A stretch of DNA of 64,000 nucleotides from Pseudoduganella umbonata. GTDB taxonomy: Bacteria; Pseudomonadota; Gammaproteobacteria; Burkholderiales; Burkholderiaceae_D. The position numbers and the translations under genes are program-made. This document shows positions 33,449 through 41,471 of this stretch, piece by piece; position 1 is the stretch's first letter, and each line of letters begins with the position of its first letter. The stretch lies in NCBI RefSeq assembly GCF_014192225.1, contig NZ_JACHXS010000005.1:248001-312000 (forward strand), in the 5' to 3' direction. The notes under the pieces are model-generated. The model was not told where the DNA came from, made no database searches, and saw nothing but the letters and a program-made list of their open reading frames with translations.

Positions 33449-34438
33449 TTAACCGTTGACCGCTTCCAGCAGGTTATGCGCCTGCACATCCGCATGGTAC
33501 GAGCTGCGCACCATGGCGCCCACGGCGGCGTGGCCGAAGCCCATCTTGTAGGCTTCTTCCTCGAACATCTTGAACACGTCCGGGTGCACGTAGCGGCGCA
33601 CCGGCAGGTGGCTGTTCGACGGCGCCAGGTACTGGCCGATCGTCAGCATGTCGATGTCGTGCTCGCGCATGTCGCGCATCACCTGCAGGATTTCCTCGTC
33701 CGTTTCGCCCAGGCCGACCATCAGGCCGGACTTGGTCTTGACGTGCGGGTAGCGTGCCTTGAAGTCCTTCAGCAGCTTCAGCGAGTGCAGGTAGTCGGCG
33801 CCGGGGCGGGCTTCCTTGTACAGGCGCGGCACCGTTTCCAGGTTGTGGTTCATCACGTCCGGCAGGCCGCCGGCGAAGATGTCCAGCGCCTTGTCGAGGC
33901 GGCCGCGGAAGTCCGGCACCAGCACTTCGATCTGGGTTTTCGGCGACAGCGCCTTGGTCTTCGTGATGCACTCGACGAAGTGGCCGGCACCGCCGTCGCG
34001 CAGGTCGTCGCGGTCCACCGACGTGATCACCACGTAGGACAGGCGCAGCTTGGCGATCGTGTTGGCCAGGTTGCCCGGCTCGTCCACGTCCAGCGGGTCG
34101 GGGCGGCCGTGGCCCACGTCGCAGAACGGGCAGCGGCGCGTGCACTTGTCGCCCATGATCATGAAGGTGGCCGTGCCCTTGCCGAAGCACTCGCCGATGT
34201 TCGGGCAGGACGCTTCCTCGCACACCGTCACCAGCTTGTTCTCGCGCAGGATGTCCTTGATCTCGTAGAAGCGGCTGGAAGCCGATGCCGCCTTGACGCG
34301 GATCCACTCCGGCTTCTTCAGGCGCTCCACCTGCTCGATCGGCACGATCTTGATCGGGATGCGCGACGTCTTGCTGGCGCCTTTCTGCTTTTCGCTCGGG
34401 TTGTAAGCGGGGGCGGCGGTCGTGGTTTCGGTCGTCAT
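33449..34438 (-). CDS. lipA: Lipoyl synthase
   Basis: A 329-residue radical-SAM enzyme that inserts two sulfurs into protein-bound octanoyl groups. Both clusters are visible: the auxiliary cluster CxxxxxCxxxxxC motif in CEEASCPNIGEC, and the SAM-cluster CxxxCxxC motif in CTRRCPFCDV. The conserved C-terminal RSSYHAD supplies the serine ligand of the auxiliary cluster. VGLGETDEE and the VPDFRG segment are typical. A roughly 60-residue N-terminal extension is normal for proteobacteria. It lies 21 bases after lipB in the ybeD-lipB-lipA order. Confidence 0.97.
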   Translation of the reverse strand: MTTETTTAAPAYNPSEKQKGASKTSRIPIKIVPIEQVERLKKPEWIRVKAASASSRFYEIKDILRENKLVTVCEEASCPNIGECFGKGTATFMIMGDKCTRRCPFCDVGHGRPDPLDVDEPGNLANTIAKLRLSYVVITSVDRDDLRDGGAGHFVECITKTKALSPKTQIEVLVPDFRGRLDKALDIFAGGLPDVMNHNLETVPRLYKEARPGADYLHSLKLLKDFKARYPHVKTKSGLMVGLGETDEEILQVMRDMREHDIDMLTIGQYLAPSNSHLPVRRYVHPDVFKMFEEEAYKMGFGHAAVGAMVRSSYHADVQAHNLLEAVNG

Positions 34439-34459
34439 AAGGTTCTCTAGTTGATACGT

Positions 34460-35233
34460 TCAGGCGGCGGCGGAGAGGCTGGACGGCGCGGTGTCCTGCG
34501 CAACGTCGAGCTGGCGCACCAGTTCATCGGCCAGCGCCAGCTGCACGGCGGCCAGTGGTACGTCGACACCCATCGAACGCATGTCGATGGTTTCCAGGCC
34601 GGCGTAGCCGCAGGGGTTGATCCAGGTGAACGGCGCCAGGTCCATGGCCACGTTCAGAGATACGCCGTGGTAGGTGCAGCCGTTGCCCCGGACTTTCAAT
34701 CCGAGCGCGGCGATTTTCGCGCCGCGCTTCGGGCCGTCGGCGATGTAGATGCCGGGCGCGCCTTCGACGCGTTCGCCGGCCAGGCCATGGGCGGCGAGCA
34801 CGTTGATGATCGCCGCCTCGATGCGGTGCACGAACTGCCGGGCATACAGCTTGCCGCCCGGCTTGTTGCGGCGCAGGTCCATCAGCAGGTAGATGACGAC
34901 CTGGCCGGGGCCGTGGAACGTCACTTCGCCGCCACGGTCCGTCTGCACCACGGGAATCCGCGCGGCACCGCCCAGCAGGTGGCCCCGGTCGGCGCCCAGG
35001 CCCAGCGTGTAGACGGGCGGGTGCTCGACGATCCACAGCTCGTCGGGCGTATCGGGCGTGCGCGCGTCCGTGAACGCGCGCATCGCGGCGAACGTGGGTT
35101 CGTAGTCGGCGTGGCCAAGGTGGCGAATGACGGCCGGTCCGGGTTGTGCCGGCCCGGGTTCTACCGGCCGGGGTTCTACCGGTTCTGGTCGTGCCGCTTC
35201 AAGGCGTGCCGCTTCAAGGAGTGTCTCGGACAT
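34460..35233 (-). CDS. lipB: Octanoyl-[ACP]:protein octanoyltransferase
   Basis: A 257-residue enzyme that moves octanoate from ACP to lipoyl domains. The acyl-binding motif RGGEVTFHGPGQVVIY and the catalytic Lys/Cys pair (GAKIAALGLKV and INPCGYAG) are present. The ATG at 35233 was chosen over an upstream TTG. The first roughly 35 residues are an unusual repeat region (PEPVEPRPVEPGPAQPGP) encoded by six 15-bp units, absent from typical LipB; the conserved domain begins at AVIRHLGHADYEPT. An internal start close to that point remains possible. Confidence 0.93.
   Translation of the reverse strand: MSETLLEAARLEAARPEPVEPRPVEPGPAQPGPAVIRHLGHADYEPTFAAMRAFTDARTPDTPDELWIVEHPPVYTLGLGADRGHLLGGAARIPVVQTDRGGEVTFHGPGQVVIYLLMDLRRNKPGGKLYARQFVHRIEAAIINVLAAHGLAGERVEGAPGIYIADGPKRGAKIAALGLKVRGNGCTYHGVSLNVAMDLAPFTWINPCGYAGLETIDMRSMGVDVPLAAVQLALADELVRQLDVAQDTAPSSLSAAA
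35134..35223. repeat. Six degenerate 15-bp repeats in the lipB start region
   Basis: Consecutive 15-bp units of the type CCGGCCCGGGTTCTA, the last two diverged to CCGCTTCAAGGAGTG. Fifteen bases keep the lipB frame and encode five-residue PVEPR-like and LEAAR-like repeats. Confidence 0.85.
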
Positions 35234-35328
35234 GGCGGGGCTGCGGGTGGCTACAGGAGTCAAAGCCCTGCCATTATACGCCTGGGACCTTGCGCTTGCT
35301 CAAAGACCGGGCAGTTGCGCTGTTGCAA

Positions 35329-35604
35329 TTACAGTACGATCTTGACCATCGGGTGGCCGGACAGTTCGGAATACAGCGCGTCGAGCTGTTCGCGGCTGGT
35401 GGCCCGCACGGTCACGGTCAGGCCCGTGTACTTGCCGCCGGACGACGGACGCGTTTCGACCTTGCCTTCATGGAAAGTCGGATCGTGCTTCGTGATGACT
35501 TCGATGATCGTGACGGTGAAGGCATCGTGGGTGGGGCCCATCACCTTGATCGGGAAGTCGCTCGGGTATTCGATGAGGGACTCTTTCGGAGGGAGCGCAG
35601 CCAT
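35329..35604 (-). CDS. ybeD: DUF493 (YbeD) family protein
   Basis: A 91-residue ferredoxin-like-fold protein. LIEYPSDFPIKVMGP at the start and YTGLTVTVRATSREQLDALY in the second half are family signatures, and the length is normal. YbeD precedes lipB in E. coli and many proteobacteria, as here; the order supports a link to lipoate metabolism, although the molecular role is unknown. 95 bases separate its stop from the lipB start. Confidence 0.9.
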   Translation of the reverse strand: MAALPPKESLIEYPSDFPIKVMGPTHDAFTVTIIEVITKHDPTFHEGKVETRPSSGGKYTGLTVTVRATSREQLDALYSELSGHPMVKIVL

Positions 35605-35718
35605 ATTATTTCCAATCGACGGTGAGACAAAACAGCGGATGAGTGAGCGGCGCGCATCGCGATGCGCCGCCGCGCCAATCCTCTATTTTATCCAAACGCA
35701 CCGGGACCGGGGCGCGGC

Positions 35719-35747
35719 AAAAAAAAGGCCAGCCCTGAGGCTGGCCG
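35719..35747 (-). terminator. Leftward intrinsic terminator
   Basis: An eight-base stem GGCCAGCC/GGCTGGCC with a four-base loop is followed, reading leftward, by a run of eight or more T. It faces transcription arriving from the FecR-type gene side. Confidence 0.85.
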
Positions 35748-35864
35748 AAAAACTATTCTGGGCTGAAAAACTGCGCTCGGAATAGTTGGGACATCGGTAC
35801 AGTCACGGGATTGGCTTGCTGCGGACCATCGGGGGCCTGTCGTGCGTGCTTTCCCGGCATTTCC

Positions 35865-35880
35865 ACACTGTAGACAGTGT
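35865..35880. promoter_or_regulatory. Perfect 16-bp palindrome, possible operator
   Basis: ACACTGTAGACAGTGT: seven-base arms around AG. The binding protein is unknown. Confidence 0.35.
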
Positions 35881-35999
35881 ACAAATCGTCCGCTACGGCT
35901 TTGTGACAGGCTGCACGAAAATGCGGATGAACGAACAAAATTCCGGACTGGGCCGCAAAACCGGGGCCCAGCCGTGGAATGTTCCGCTTATTCCGATTG

Positions 36000-38156
36000 T
36001 TAGCGCTCGCGGACGCCTTCCGAACGGTCGGGACGTCCACCGCGCGGCTGCACGCTGGGCGCCGGCGCCGCCGGTGCCGGCTGGGCAACCGGTGCGGGAC
36101 GGGGTTGCATCGCGGGCGGCGGAGGTGCTGGCTGGGCAACCGGTGCCGGACGTGGCTGCATGACCGGCGCCGGCATCGGCACTGGTGCCGGCCGCGGCTG
36201 GGCGGCCGGTGCCTGCTGCTGGATGGACATGCGCTGCTGGGCCGCAGCCGCGGCTTGCCGGCGGCTTTCCATGTCGCGGAACGCTTCACCGCGCTCCTGC
36301 GCCCGCTCCTGCATCCGCTCTTCCCTGATTTCGCGCTGCCGCTCCAGGCGCTCGTTCCGGAAGGCGCTGGCCGGCGCCTGCTCCAGCTGCGGGCGCGGCT
36401 GGGGTGCGGGCTGCGGTGCCGCCACCGGCGGAGCGTTGAAGACCGGCTGGCTCACGGGCCGTTCGATCTGCGGACGTTCGACTTGCGGCCGCTCCACGCG
36501 CGGCCGTTCGGTAACGATCACGTTGCCGCGGTTCGGCGCCTCGAAGCGTTCCCGCTGCATCCGTTCGGCTACGCTGTCGACGCTGCGCTCCGCCTGGAAC
36601 CGGTTGACCGTGGCATCGCGGCCGCGGTCGATGCGGTCCGGCGTACCGTCGCCATCGCGATCCGTCTGGATGCGGTTGACGGCCGGTGCCTCGCGATTGC
36701 GGTCGGTCTGCAGCCGATCGGGCGTGCCGTCACGGTTGCGGTCGGTGTAGGGGCGCTCGGCAATGCTTTCGCGCTCGGTCTGCAGCCGGTTTGTCTGAGG
36801 TCCATTGATTGGAGCGCCATTAATCTGTGTCCCGGTGATCTGCGGGCGGTTGACCTGCACGCCGCCCGCCTGCGGCCGGTCGGCGATGCCGTCGCGGTTG
36901 CGGTCCGGCGAGCGGGCGAAACCGGGCACCACCGGCGCGGCGACCGGCAGGTTGCCCGGGTTCGCCGCCACGGAGGCACGCGGCAGATTGTTGACGCGCA
37001 CGCTGCGGCGGTCTTCGAACTGCTCACGCGGCACGATCGTGATGCCTTCCCTGCGCACCTGCGTGTTCTTCCACCGCTCGTTGCCGCGGTATTGCCAGCC
37101 CAGGCGGCGCTCATGCTCCGGCGACACCTGGTAGTGCGGCACGTAGCGGTCGCGCGGCGTCAGCGGATACCAGCCCAGGCCGGGACGGCGGCGGCGGTCG
37201 TTGAACGCCACGGACCAGCCGTCGCCGCCCACCCAGCCCACCAGCGCCGGTGCCCACACGGGCCGGCCGACGATGCGGCCGGGCGCCCAGTACCAGCGGT
37301 TGCGCACCGTCACCCAGCGGCCGTAATGGAACGGGGCATAGCCCCACGGCGCATTGTCGACCCAGGTCCAGCCCCACGGTGCCACCCAGGCCCAGCGGCC
37401 ATCGCTGTACGGCGACCAGCCCGAAGAGATGGAGCTGGGCGCCCACAGCGGGCCGTAGTCGTCGTTGACCGTCCAGCTGCCGTAATGGTCCAGCTCTTCG
37501 TAGCCGGTCACGTAGCTGGGAATGTAGCGGGTGGCGATCGCGGCATCGTCGCGGCGGTCGCGCGCGAAGGCCCAGGAATCGAACGAGTCCTGCAGCGCCT
37601 GCCCGGTGCGCACGTCGTCGCCCCGGATCTCGGCGCGTTTGCCGGTGCGCAGCGTGAGCGCCGTGCCCGCTGCTTCCAGCCGGGCGATGCCCGTCAGCAC
37701 GGAAACGGTAGTGGTGTCCGGCTCGCGGTCGGTATCGACGCGCACGGTGCCGGGTTCGGTCAGCAGTACGCGGCCGTGCGGGGTGGCCAGCTCGAAGCCG
37801 GACAGCGCCTGCGCATCGCGGATGCGCACGCTGGCCGCGCCATAGTTCAGGCGCAGCCGCATCACGTCTTCGTCCAGCTCCTCGATATCGAGCGCGCTGT
37901 CGCCGTCGAGGCGCACGGCCACCGGCCCCACGCGAAATTCGGTGCGGGCGCCGCGCGCGGTGGCGATGCGGTCGCCGCCCTTGACGGGCCAGTTCAGCAG
38001 GTTACCGGTTTCGTCGCCGTCATCGGTCCGCACCGTGACCTGGCCCTCGGCAGCGGAAATGCGGCCCACCAGCGTCGGCGGCTCGGCGGCCAGCGCCAAC
38101 GACGAGGCGGCCACCACGGCCGCCAGCAACAGGAAGTGCAAGAATTTGCGGGACAT
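36000..38156 (-). CDS. FecR/DUF6600-type exported protein with Asp-rich repeats
   Basis: A 718-residue secreted protein. Signal peptide about 1-23 (ending LALAAE). Residues about 30-190 form a FecR domain (GQVTVRTDDGDE, HGRVLLTEPGTVRVD). A Trp/Tyr-rich region (about 215-400, WVAPWGWTWVDNAPWGYAPF) is characteristic of DUF6600. Then come Asp-rich units DRNRDGIAD, DRNRDGTPD and DRDGDGTPD, matching thrombospondin-3-like calcium loops, and a long Arg/Gln/Pro tail with coiled-coil potential (LERQREIREERMQERAQ) and PRPAPVAQP repeats. GGAGA precedes the ATG. Function unknown; an envelope or surface scaffold is plausible. Confidence 0.85.
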   Translation of the reverse strand: MSRKFLHFLLLAAVVAASSLALAAEPPTLVGRISAAEGQVTVRTDDGDETGNLLNWPVKGGDRIATARGARTEFRVGPVAVRLDGDSALDIEELDEDVMRLRLNYGAASVRIRDAQALSGFELATPHGRVLLTEPGTVRVDTDREPDTTTVSVLTGIARLEAAGTALTLRTGKRAEIRGDDVRTGQALQDSFDSWAFARDRRDDAAIATRYIPSYVTGYEELDHYGSWTVNDDYGPLWAPSSISSGWSPYSDGRWAWVAPWGWTWVDNAPWGYAPFHYGRWVTVRNRWYWAPGRIVGRPVWAPALVGWVGGDGWSVAFNDRRRRPGLGWYPLTPRDRYVPHYQVSPEHERRLGWQYRGNERWKNTQVRREGITIVPREQFEDRRSVRVNNLPRASVAANPGNLPVAAPVVPGFARSPDRNRDGIADRPQAGGVQVNRPQITGTQINGAPINGPQTNRLQTERESIAERPYTDRNRDGTPDRLQTDRNREAPAVNRIQTDRDGDGTPDRIDRGRDATVNRFQAERSVDSVAERMQRERFEAPNRGNVIVTERPRVERPQVERPQIERPVSQPVFNAPPVAAPQPAPQPRPQLEQAPASAFRNERLERQREIREERMQERAQERGEAFRDMESRRQAAAAAQQRMSIQQQAPAAQPRPAPVPMPAPVMQPRPAPVAQPAPPPPAMQPRPAPVAQPAPAAPAPSVQPRGGRPDRSEGVRER

Positions 38157-38268
38157 CAGTATCTCCGGCGACGTTATGTGGATCGTTATGTGGTTCAGCT
38201 ACCTACCTGATATAACGCCGGAAACACGCCGAAGTGGACGTCCGTTACAAATAATTTCCAATCGTCGT

Positions 38269-38901
38269 TCAGGCGTTACGTTTGACGAAGAACAGCGCGG
38301 CACCCACCCCCATCAGCAGCCCGCCGAACACGCGGTTCTGCAGGCGCATGGCCCGCGCATCGCGGAAATAGCCTTGCATCGTGGAAGCCAGGAACGCATA
38401 ACCATGCATGACCGTCATGTCGATCGCCACCATCGTCGCGGCCAGGATCAGCAGCTGCGGCAGCACCGGTTCGCCCTGCGTGATGAACTGGGGCAGCACG
38501 GCGACCATGAAGATGATGCCTTTCGGGTTCGTGGCGTTGGTGAGGAAGCCCGTCAGCAGGCGGCGCTTCACGGACGGCGCCGCGGCACGCGCCACCGCCA
38601 CTTCCGCGCCTTCCTTGACCTTGGCGCGCCATTGCGACAGCCCCAGGTAGATCAGGTACAGCGCGCCCACCGTCTTGACAATATTGAATGCCACTTCGGA
38701 CGCCAGCAGCAGCGAACCGACGCCGGCGCCGGCGATGAACAGCACCAGCAGCAGGCCCAACTGCAGGCCGATCACCGTGGCGCTGGCTTTCTTCACGCCA
38801 TACGACAGGCCGTGCGACATCGACAGCACCGCGCCGGAGCCGGGCGACAGCGCGATGATGATGGCGGAAATGGCGAAACCGAGCCAGGTGGCGAAACTCA
38901 T
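38269..38901 (-). CDS. LysE-family exporter (second in window)
   Basis: A 210-residue inner-membrane exporter. The ATG at 38901 follows AAGGATCG, whereas upstream in-frame Met codons lack one. The family motif near the first helix is SPGSGAVLSMSHGLSYG, and TGFLTNATNPKGIIFMVAVLPQF is the second conserved block. About six helices. It is only distantly similar to the LysE protein at 12753-13352 (SPGSGA versus TPGPNN), so the two are not a recent duplication. Substrate unknown. Confidence 0.9.
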   Translation of the reverse strand: MSFATWLGFAISAIIIALSPGSGAVLSMSHGLSYGVKKASATVIGLQLGLLLVLFIAGAGVGSLLLASEVAFNIVKTVGALYLIYLGLSQWRAKVKEGAEVAVARAAAPSVKRRLLTGFLTNATNPKGIIFMVAVLPQFITQGEPVLPQLLILAATMVAIDMTVMHGYAFLASTMQGYFRDARAMRLQNRVFGGLLMGVGAALFFVKRNA

Positions 38902-39011
38902 ATCGATCCTTGGTAAAGAGGTCCTGCTGAAAAGAGGCGATTGTAGCGTGGGGCTGGCCGGCGAACGAGTAAGGTAAGATTGCCGCATTATCATTATTGA
39001 GAGATTTTCCG

Positions 39012-39944
39012 ATGGCCGGATCCAGCCTGCTTGCCCTGATCGACGATATTGCCACCATCCTCGACGACGTTGCCGCCATGAGCAAAATCGCCGCGAAGAA
39101 AACCGCCGGCGTGCTGGGCGACGACCTGGCCCTGAACGCGCAGCAGGTCGCCGGCGTGAAAGCTGACCGCGAACTGCCGGTGGTGTGGGCGGTGGCCGTC
39201 GGCTCGATGAAGAACAAGGCCATCCTGGTGCCCGCCGCGCTGGCGATCAGCGCCTTCGCACCGTGGGCCATCACGCCGCTGCTGATGATCGGCGGCGCCT
39301 ACCTGTGCTTCGAGGGGTTCGAGAAGCTGGCCCACAAGTTCTTGCACAGCAAGGAAGAAGACGAGGCGCACCATGCCGAACTCGTTTCCGCCGTGGCCAA
39401 CCCGCAAGTGGACCTGGTGGCGCTGGAAAAGGAAAAGATCAAGGGTGCCGTGCGCACCGACTTCATCCTGTCCGCCGAGATCATCGTGATCGCGCTGGGC
39501 ACCGTGGCCGGCGTGCCGTTCAGCCAGCAGGTGGCGGTGCTGGTCGCCATCGCGCTGGGCATGACGGTCGGCGTGTATGGCCTGGTGGCGGGCATCGTCA
39601 AGATGGACGATGCCGGCCTGTACCTCACGCAGCGCACCGGCGCCGGCATGGCGGTGCCGCGCGCCATCGGCCGCGGCCTGCTGGCCGCCGCGCCGAAACT
39701 GATGAAACTGCTGTCGGTGCTGGGCACCGTGGCGATGTTCATGGTGGGCGGCAGCATCATCACGCACGGCGCGCCGTTCCTGCATCACGCGATCGAAAGC
39801 GCCGCGGCGGCCGGCGGCCCGGTCCTGGGCGCGATCACGCCGCACGTGGCGGACATCGTCGTCGGCGTCATCACCGGCGCGATCGTGCTGGCGGTCGTGA
39901 CCGTCGTTGGCAAGATGCTGCGCGGCATCAAGCGCAAGGCGTGA
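39012..39944 (+). CDS. yedI: DUF808 inner-membrane protein (YedI)
   Basis: A 310-residue polytopic protein. The start AGSSLLALIDDIATILDDVA and the segment KKTAGVLGDDLALNAQQVAG are diagnostic for DUF808, followed by about six to eight helices and FEGFEKLAHKFLHSKEEDE in the middle. Function unknown throughout the family. The ATG at 39012 lies about 110 bases from the divergent LysE gene. Confidence 0.9.
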   Translation: MAGSSLLALIDDIATILDDVAAMSKIAAKKTAGVLGDDLALNAQQVAGVKADRELPVVWAVAVGSMKNKAILVPAALAISAFAPWAITPLLMIGGAYLCFEGFEKLAHKFLHSKEEDEAHHAELVSAVANPQVDLVALEKEKIKGAVRTDFILSAEIIVIALGTVAGVPFSQQVAVLVAIALGMTVGVYGLVAGIVKMDDAGLYLTQRTGAGMAVPRAIGRGLLAAAPKLMKLLSVLGTVAMFMVGGSIITHGAPFLHHAIESAAAAGGPVLGAITPHVADIVVGVITGAIVLAVVTVVGKMLRGIKRKA

Positions 39945-40018
39945 TGGTTCTGGTCTGATCCGGAAGCGGCGCATCCGACGCCGCTGTCCGCATCGACACC
40001 ATTCCTGAAGGAGTATCC

Positions 40019-40444
40019 ATGGCAATCACGCAACGTCCCACTTCCGCCTTCGTCGGCGCTTCCTGGCTGGCACTGCTGGTCGGCGTCATCACCTACCTGG
40101 CCGGCCTGTGGAATGCCACGATGCAGCTGAACGAAAAGGGCTACTACTTCACGCTGCTGCTGTATGGCCTGTTTGCCGCCGTCTCGCTGCAAAAGTCCGT
40201 GCGCGACCGCCTGGAAGGCATCCGCGTCACGTCGCTGTACTTCGGCCTGTGCTGGGTTTCCGTGCTGGCCGCGCTGGTGCTGCTGGGCGTGGGCCTGTGG
40301 AATGCCGCGCTGGCGCCGAGCGAAAAAGGGTTCTATGCGATGTCGTTCGCGCTCAGCCTGTTTGCGGCGGTGGCCGTGCAGAAGAACGTGCGCGACAGCG
40401 CGGAGCCTGTCGACGCTCTCGACGACAAGTCCGCGAACGGCTGA
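40019..40444 (+). CDS. yiaA: YiaA-like inner-membrane protein
   Basis: A 141-residue protein with two YiaAB two-helix modules (about 10-55 and 72-120). Each carries the same pattern, GLWNATMQLNEKGYY and GLWNAALAPSEKGFYAM, then LFAAVSLQKSVRD and LFAAVAVQKNVRD, which shows internal duplication. A GAAGGAG site precedes the ATG. The role of the family is unknown. A short gap from the DUF808 gene suggests possible co-transcription. Confidence 0.88.
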   Translation: MAITQRPTSAFVGASWLALLVGVITYLAGLWNATMQLNEKGYYFTLLLYGLFAAVSLQKSVRDRLEGIRVTSLYFGLCWVSVLAALVLLGVGLWNAALAPSEKGFYAMSFALSLFAAVAVQKNVRDSAEPVDALDDKSANG

Positions 40445-40503
40445 CAAGACCTTTTACACAGGGGTCCACCCCGCCCGCGCACTATTCCTGAACGCCTTAT
40501 TAG

Positions 40504-40554
40504 TGAAGTCTTGACTTCAGTGTTTCGCCCTCCTACACTGAAGTCTCAACTTCA
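40504..40554. promoter_or_regulatory. Tandem palindromic operators for the ArsR-type repressor
   Basis: Two near-identical palindromes, TGAAGTCTTGACTTCA (40504-40519) and TGAAGTCTCAACTTCA (40539-40554), lie centre to centre 35 bases apart just before the SRPBCC start. Their position and size suit ArsR-family autoregulation. Confidence 0.65.
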
Positions 40555-40569
40555 CTATCGGAGGCAGCC

Positions 40570-41046
40570 ATGGCTCACGCAGCGCAGTTCGATACCTTCA
40601 CCCTGGAACGTATCTTCGCCGCCCCGCTGGCGCGCGTGTTCCGGGCGTTCAGCGATCCGCACGAGAAGAAGCGCTGGTTTGCCGAAGGCGCCCAGCACGA
40701 GATCGAACAGTACGACATGCGATTCGAAGTGGGCGGGCGCGAACTGGCGCGCTACCGCTTCAAGCCCGGTACGCCCTTCGCGGGCGTGGCGCTGGCATCG
40801 GACGGATACATCCTCGATATCGTGCCGGAACAACGCATCGTCGCCGCCGCGACGATGGCGATGGGCGAACGGCGTTTTTCCGCGTCGTTGCATACCTTTG
40901 AATTCTTCGGCGACGGATCCGGCGCCACGCGCCTGGTCTTCACCCACCAGGCGATGTTCGGCGACGGTGCGGACGGCCCGGAACTGCGGCGGGCCGGCTG
41001 GCAGCAGCTGCTGGACCAATTGCATGCCGCCCTGGCGGTCCACTAA
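40570..41046 (+). CDS. SRPBCC (AHSA1-like) protein
   Basis: A 158-residue START/Bet v1-like fold protein. FTLERIFAAPLARVFRAFSD at the start and RLVFTHQAMFGDG near the end are the family landmarks. The ATG is directly preceded by GGAGG. Such proteins are often encoded in operons with ArsR repressors, as here (the next gene starts 9 bases on). They bind small hydrophobic ligands or act as stress proteins; the ligand is unknown. Confidence 0.87.
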   Translation: MAHAAQFDTFTLERIFAAPLARVFRAFSDPHEKKRWFAEGAQHEIEQYDMRFEVGGRELARYRFKPGTPFAGVALASDGYILDIVPEQRIVAAATMAMGERRFSASLHTFEFFGDGSGATRLVFTHQAMFGDGADGPELRRAGWQQLLDQLHAALAVH

Positions 41047-41055
41047 AGGGGCCGC

Positions 41056-41448
41056 ATGAAACAGGTAACGATAAATCAGCTACCGATGAATCACATAACG
41101 ATGAACCACGCGACATCCATGCAGGCGGACGCGGCGGACCAGGTGTTCGCCGCGCTGGGAGACGCCACCCGCCGCGCGATCGTCAAGCTGGTCGCCCAGG
41201 GGCCGCAATCGGTCAGCGCCCTGGCCACTGCGCTGGGTGTGACGCTGACCGCCATCTCCCAGCATCTGCGCGTGCTGCAAACCTGCGGGCTGCTGCGGAC
41301 ACGCAAGGTCGGCCGCGTCCGGATGTGCGAGCTCGACGGCCAGGGCCTCGACGTCCTGGCACAGTGGGTGACGATCAACCGCCGGATGTGGGAACAGCGT
41401 TTCGATGCACTGGACGCAATGTTGCAGGAGAATCCTGAAGGGAAGTAA
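41056..41448 (+). CDS. ArsR-family transcriptional repressor
   Basis: A 130-residue winged-helix protein. FAALGDATRRAIVKLVAQGP, then VSALATALGVTLTAISQHLRVL as recognition helix and TRKVGRVRMCELDGQGL as wing. There is no metal-binding ELCVCDL box, so it is not an arsenic sensor of the classical type. The first roughly 22 residues contain several Met codons, and the true start could be internal. It is co-transcribed with the SRPBCC gene and probably binds the palindromes upstream of it. Confidence 0.88.
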   Translation: MKQVTINQLPMNHITMNHATSMQADAADQVFAALGDATRRAIVKLVAQGPQSVSALATALGVTLTAISQHLRVLQTCGLLRTRKVGRVRMCELDGQGLDVLAQWVTINRRMWEQRFDALDAMLQENPEGK

Positions 41449-41471
41449 AGGCGCTGTTCGCTTTAACTGAG

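Larger units (their letters stand above)
35605..35999. other. Intergenic region with terminator and palindrome
   Basis: These 395 bases contain a leftward terminator (35719-35747) and a 16-bp perfect palindrome (35865-35880). No protein gene is convincing. The 250 bases between the FecR-type gene stop and the terminator could be a long 3' end or a small RNA. Confidence 0.5.

Noticed and set aside
35261..35263. TTG start for lipB giving ten more residues
   Set aside because: The ATG at 35233 is preferred; the upstream codon adds no conserved residues.
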